From: Pomacea canaliculata
Lineage: Eukaryota > Mollusca > Gastropoda > Architaenioglossa > Ampullariidae
Direction: 5' to 3'
NCBI RefSeq assembly: GCF_003073045.1
Contig: NC_037595.1
Location: 17,714,250-17,778,249, forward strand
DNA length: 64,000 bases
Shown here: piece by piece, positions 60,395 through 64,000 of the stretch
Position numbering within the stretch: position 1 is the stretch's first letter
How the letters are laid out: every line of letters starts with the position of its first letter
Notes under the pieces: generated by a model
Told to the model about the DNA's origin: nothing
Seen by the model: the letters and a program-made list of their open reading frames with translations, nothing else
Databases searched by the model: none
Program-made: the position numbers and the translations under genes

Positions 60395-60500
60395 TGGCTG
60401 CTCCATTCAACGTGGATTTGTACTCAAACAACAGAAAATGAGAAGACAACAGTAAGTAATATTTAAATTTTAATGTATATTCTAATAAAATTTATCAAGA
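60395..60500 (+). repeat. Second copy of the 4445-4550 element
   Basis: Shares GATTTGTACTCAA and, after a variable stretch, ACAGTAAGTAATATTTAAATT and ATGTATATTCTAATAAAAT with 4445-4550. In both the ACAGTAAGT forms a plausible splice donor. The first copy lies 1.2 kb upstream of receptor 2; no + strand receptor follows this one within the window. Confidence 0.6.
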
Positions 60501-60918
60501 AACAAAACCTATAATTTTAAAAAATTACACCACGTAAATGTTTTTAAACCGCTTTTTAAAACGGAGCATCACGTATAGTTCTCTTTATTGTATGTTATTA
60601 GGTATCAATTTTTAAAAACATTCGAGGGCATTTCCGCTCCGCAGTTTTCGACTAGAAACCTCCCGAGGTCGATGTCGATGTCGCGCAGTCAATAGATTAA
60701 TAATAACGTGAGCTTATTTAGCTCCATATCCCGAGTCCAATACGCATACTTAAGAAAGTTAAAATCAGTGGATGAAGAAAAGCAATAGTCAAGTTAAGAA
60801 TCAAGGATACATCCAAGGATACAATTAAAAGGTTTCGGTCTATACAATGACAGTAAAACTCACAACAAATTAAACATGGTCTGCTTATGCCTGTAAGGTA
60901 CACAACTGTCCGCAAGTA

Positions 60919-62166
60919 TGTAACTGAGAAGGAGAGACAGTGACAATGACAATTCTTTATTAACTAGGGTGGAGCAGAAAACAGGGAACGCCTTATTTTA
61001 TCTATCCCTCACCCATCACAGAGGAAGAATAAGCTAAGTAGTTATCTAATTACTAAGAAAATAGCGACAATAATAATAAACTATAACATCAAAATAAAAT
61101 AGAAAAGTAAAAGTTCTAACTACGATCTATAACCCTTTTTGAAACTGATGTTTCAGTATACACAATCCTCTGATTACTAAGAGCGATCAGAACTTGATAC
61201 GCTTTACTCTTTTCCCACGATCTTCACACAGAAATATTTATCCAATTGATCCCCAAGTAGATAATCCAATGAGAAACTGGGATTTAAAATATCCTCAACC
61301 AAATTTTTATCACATTATTACAACAGTCACAGACGTAACGACCAGGCGCTGACACGTCATTCTCAAATTAACATGACTACTGACAGCAAAGAGTTCTTTA
61401 CAAATAATTACTGGCATAGTGACTCGCCATTACAGAAATATTACAAAGTAAATGTCCAAACGTTTAGCATAGAGGTTAAACTTTAGAAATTATCCTTTAC
61501 TCACAATCAAGTCCAGCTTGCAGTCCTCTCCAAGGTTACAATGAACTTTGCTATGAGACGTCGTCTTTGGGGACACACTAATCATTTCTCTCCATTTATA
61601 ATGAAACTTGTTACGAATGGTCGTCTGCCAACCAACATTCTTCTCACGACCGGCTAACCTGACGTCACACCTCTTTTTTTACATCACGCATACACGCAAT
61701 CAGACAACCTGACGTCATTCACTCTCTTTCGTCCCTGCACGTGCGATTAGGCCTGCCACTCCAGCTCCATGTGTGATAGTGTGCTAGCTAGTCTCATTGT
61801 CTAATATACTTGGCGTTGTTTCTTTTTTCCCCTTCGTCTCCTTCACTCACACACGCACTTAGCCCACCTTGGAGTCCACAAAAAAACCTGCTTTTACCGA
61901 AAAAAAGGTTGTTTCCTCTTTTCTGCGTCTTTCAGCTTCAGTGAGCTTCTTAGTCGCCACAACTGCTTACGTTCTCTACTTCTACGTGCACGAGACGACG
62001 AAAGAATAAACAACAATTTCTTTGGTATGACGAGGAGAAAATACACATCGCTTCTTTCTTCTAAAGCATACTTCTGCTTACGTTCTCTAACTTAATAAAA
62101 CTAAGAGAAAGGGGTTTTCGAGGTAGGTGAACCACTTGACCAGACCACCTACACACTGCTGTAACA
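60919..62166 (-). mobile_element. Old LTR-like block, copy B (fossil)
   Basis: On the - strand it starts TGTTACAG directly after a purine-rich stretch (GGGGGAGAAAG), contains an AATAAA near its other end and finishes CAGTTACA. That is the layout of a 3' LTR with its polypurine tract. Length is about 1.25 kb. No matching direct repeat flanks it. It corresponds piecewise to 55023-56090. Broken, without a recognisable internal region; family not assigned. Confidence 0.45.
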
Positions 62167-62640
62167 CTTTCTCCCCCAGTAAACATTTGGAAAGCTTAAA
62201 AGGTTGTTTTGAGAAGTACATGAGCCACTCGTCAGCCGACCGAAACTTTTACACGATGATGTAGTTCTTGTTCCTGCACTCTATTCAAAAAGGCACACTT
62301 TCGTAATAAGATTATTACATTTTAGAAGAGGTTCGAGTGTTATTTGAAAGAAAAAATAAAAAAAAGTCAGGGAGCTCACACATTCTTAAGTCTGTGTGTG
62401 TGTTTGTAAAGTTCAATGAGGAAAATAAAGAGTATGTATTAACACAAATGCAGCGACGAACATTATATTAGTCGATTAATTAGTCGAGAGTTTTCAGAAT
62501 ATTGCAAAATATAAAAATGAATAAAATTTACACAGTAAAAAGTTCTTTGCACCTCGATTTGATTTAGAATTTTTAAGACATGCATTTAGTTAGGTTTTTA
62601 GATGGTGATACTATCATGTCCGATAGTAATGATGGCGAAT

Positions 62641-63696
62641 TTAATGTTTGGATTCTCTACTAAATATTCTTTTAAAGGTCTCACGAAAGCGTTGGGAGTG
62701 AAAATAATAAACAAAAATGTGAACACAACTGTTAATCTGTGGACATGAGTAGACCGCTGAAGCTAGTGCCATGTAAGTGTTGTAATATTGAGAAGCATTA
62801 ACAATATCTCCTAGAAATGGTTCGATCAATTGCCACGTGACCGCTGGCAACAATGTCGCGATGTAGATAATGGAAATGACGACTAACATGGAGGTGAGAG
62901 CCGCCTGCTGGCTGCTGATGTTACCGGAGGTCAACGTCGTCTTTTGTCGCCACGTCCTCGCTACTCTCAGTTTCTGTACAGTTATAGTTGTACTCACACA
63001 CACTATCATAAAGCAAGCGATGGGTACAACAGTTTCAAGTAAAGTGTTTACCATTATTTTGACTACTTCATGATGTTGCTCAAAAAATGTTGTTTGAGCA
63101 TATGACCAATGTTTTGTTCCTAGTGTTTTAAAAAACACAGGTGTATATGAAAATGTATATAACGAGCCTGTACTAAGGAAAAGGAGAAAGCACGTACCCA
63201 GTAAAGCTCCTAAAGTTCTTGTTTGTATACAAGTAACGGCGCTGAGTGGAAAGACAACACAAACACATCTCTCCACTGCGATCACGGCGCCAAGAAAAGT
63301 AGATGTCACTCGAAAACCAGTAGTAAAACTAGAAATGTAAGACGAGGTTTTAACGGAATATTCCTCGCCTATAGCTGCCTCAAAGAAAGTTATAAAGGAC
63401 GACACCGAAAACACTGCCAAAGAGGAAAACAACTGAAAGACATCAGTGAGCGCGAGAGAGAAGAGACACAAGTTCATTCGGTCTTGTAGTCCCTGTCGCC
63501 AGAACACCAGGCAGTTGATGACGTTTCCTGGGATTCCAATGACACACACGATTGTTGTCAGACCAGCATGGAAAACTGTCTCTACTACCTGTCGTGTCGT
63601 CTGACTGGAGATGGAGACATCGTCCAAGAAGTTATCTAAAAAAGATAAATCTGTTACAATGTCTATCTTGTCCGTTGTTGAGTTAAACTCGTTCAT
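62641..63696 (-). CDS. Intact class A GPCR, gastropod chemosensory-receptor type (receptor 6)
   Basis: A single exon of 351 residues starting MNEFNST with an N-glycosylation site. Seven hydrophobic helices are present: TM1 with GIPGNVINCLVFWRQGL, TM2 with CLFSLALTDV, TM3 ending AVERCVCVVFP (ERC in place of DRY), a basic loop after TM5 (ARTWRQKTTLTSG), TM6 with LLPAVTW, and TM7 CPQINSCVHIFVYYF. The tail is RETFKRIFSRESKH. It is the complete member of the - strand group; receptor 4 has a shortened tail and receptor 5 a frameshift. No introns. By family it should be a plasma-membrane receptor for an unknown, probably chemical, ligand. Receptors 5 and 6 share both flanks, showing local duplication. 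Confidence 0.92.
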   Translation of the reverse strand: MNEFNSTTDKIDIVTDLSFLDNFLDDVSISSQTTRQVVETVFHAGLTTIVCVIGIPGNVINCLVFWRQGLQDRMNLCLFSLALTDVFQLFSSLAVFSVSSFITFFEAAIGEEYSVKTSSYISSFTTGFRVTSTFLGAVIAVERCVCVVFPLSAVTCIQTRTLGALLGTCFLLFLSTGSLYTFSYTPVFFKTLGTKHWSYAQTTFFEQHHEVVKIMVNTLLETVVPIACFMIVCVSTTITVQKLRVARTWRQKTTLTSGNISSQQAALTSMLVVISIIYIATLLPAVTWQLIEPFLGDIVNASQYYNTYMALASAVYSCPQINSCVHIFVYYFHSQRFRETFKRIFSRESKH

Positions 63697-64000
63697 TGGA
63701 ATACAATAGTTAAACTCATTTTTAGAAAGCGTTTAAAAGAAGAATGTTTCTGTTAAAGTAAAATTGTCATAGTCGTTGTAGATTACGTCTGTTTGAGACT
63801 TTATATTAAATAGAAGTCGATAAGCTTCGTCTGTAATATGCAATATTTGAACTAAAAGATAAAATACAAAATCTCACTTTCGGAAACTATATCAATGTAA
63901 TTCTGAAAGTTGTAGAGGTAAGCAACATGTAGCCTATTAAGGAAAAAAACAATGCCTTTTTGAACTGCAACAAATATTTAAAACTTTTTTTGCTTGTCCT
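63697..64000. other. 5' flank of receptor 6, runs off the window
   Basis: AT-rich, resembles the first 250 bases upstream of receptor 5 (TTTATATTAA blocks). No gene seen. Confidence 0.5.

Overview
The window looks like nuclear DNA of a gastropod mollusc. It is AT-rich, with short spliced genes, many simple repeats and no operons. It carries intronless class A receptors of the kind known as gastropod chemosensory receptors, together with C1q-domain genes, a family strongly expanded in molluscs. The species cannot be named from sequence alone. No gene here has a recognised symbol.

Two gene families are interleaved. The first is a tandem array of six + strand genes, plus one further decayed exon, with an unusual architecture: RING finger (split over two exons), B-box and long coiled coils (one large exon), then a C1q domain (last exon). 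I call them TRIM-C1q 1 to 6. Phases agree in every copy (0, 0, 1), so exons 1+2+3+4 join in frame. Copies 5 (40446-46705) and 6 (48966-53120) read through intact, as 600 and 624 residues. Copy 1 (1727-3917) shows no RING exons in the window. Copy 3 (20778-25150) has a 1-base deletion in RING exon 2, and copy 4 (27867-32161) has lost the GT donor of the same exon. Copy 2 (11141-14761) has a stop in exon 3 and a deletion at the start of C1q and is dead. Copies 2 and 5 form one subfamily and copies 4 and 6 another. Copy 3 is a chimera, with its 5' part like 4 and 6 and its 3' part like 2 and 5.

The second family is the receptors. On the + strand at the left are a broken copy (111-900), an intact gene (5725-6858) and a relic (about 7030-7470). 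On the - strand at the right are genes at 37211-38203, 57075-58108 (one frameshift) and 62641-63696 (intact). TRIM-C1q 4 with the receptor at 37 kb, and TRIM-C1q 6 with the receptor at 57 kb, are two copies of one duplicated convergent unit. The 57 and 62 kb receptors are a later local duplication that also copied an old LTR-like block.

Mobile DNA includes a solo LTR at 17787-20230 with a 5'-truncated LINE inserted in it (17997-20014, 12-bp target duplication), a decayed LINE at about 34.1-34.6 kb, a 98-bp GC-rich insertion inside TRIM-C1q 4 with 11-bp target duplications, and a 1-kb AT/GT-rich minisatellite in intron 1 of TRIM-C1q 5.

The most interesting system is the TRIM-C1q family. A C1q globular head, normally secreted, sits where intracellular TRIM ligases carry their ligand-reading domain. 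Several copies appear to lose only the RING half. Three copies have an alternative open 3' end coding for a membrane-spanning tail in place of C1q. All functional statements are inference from domain content; no expression data were available.
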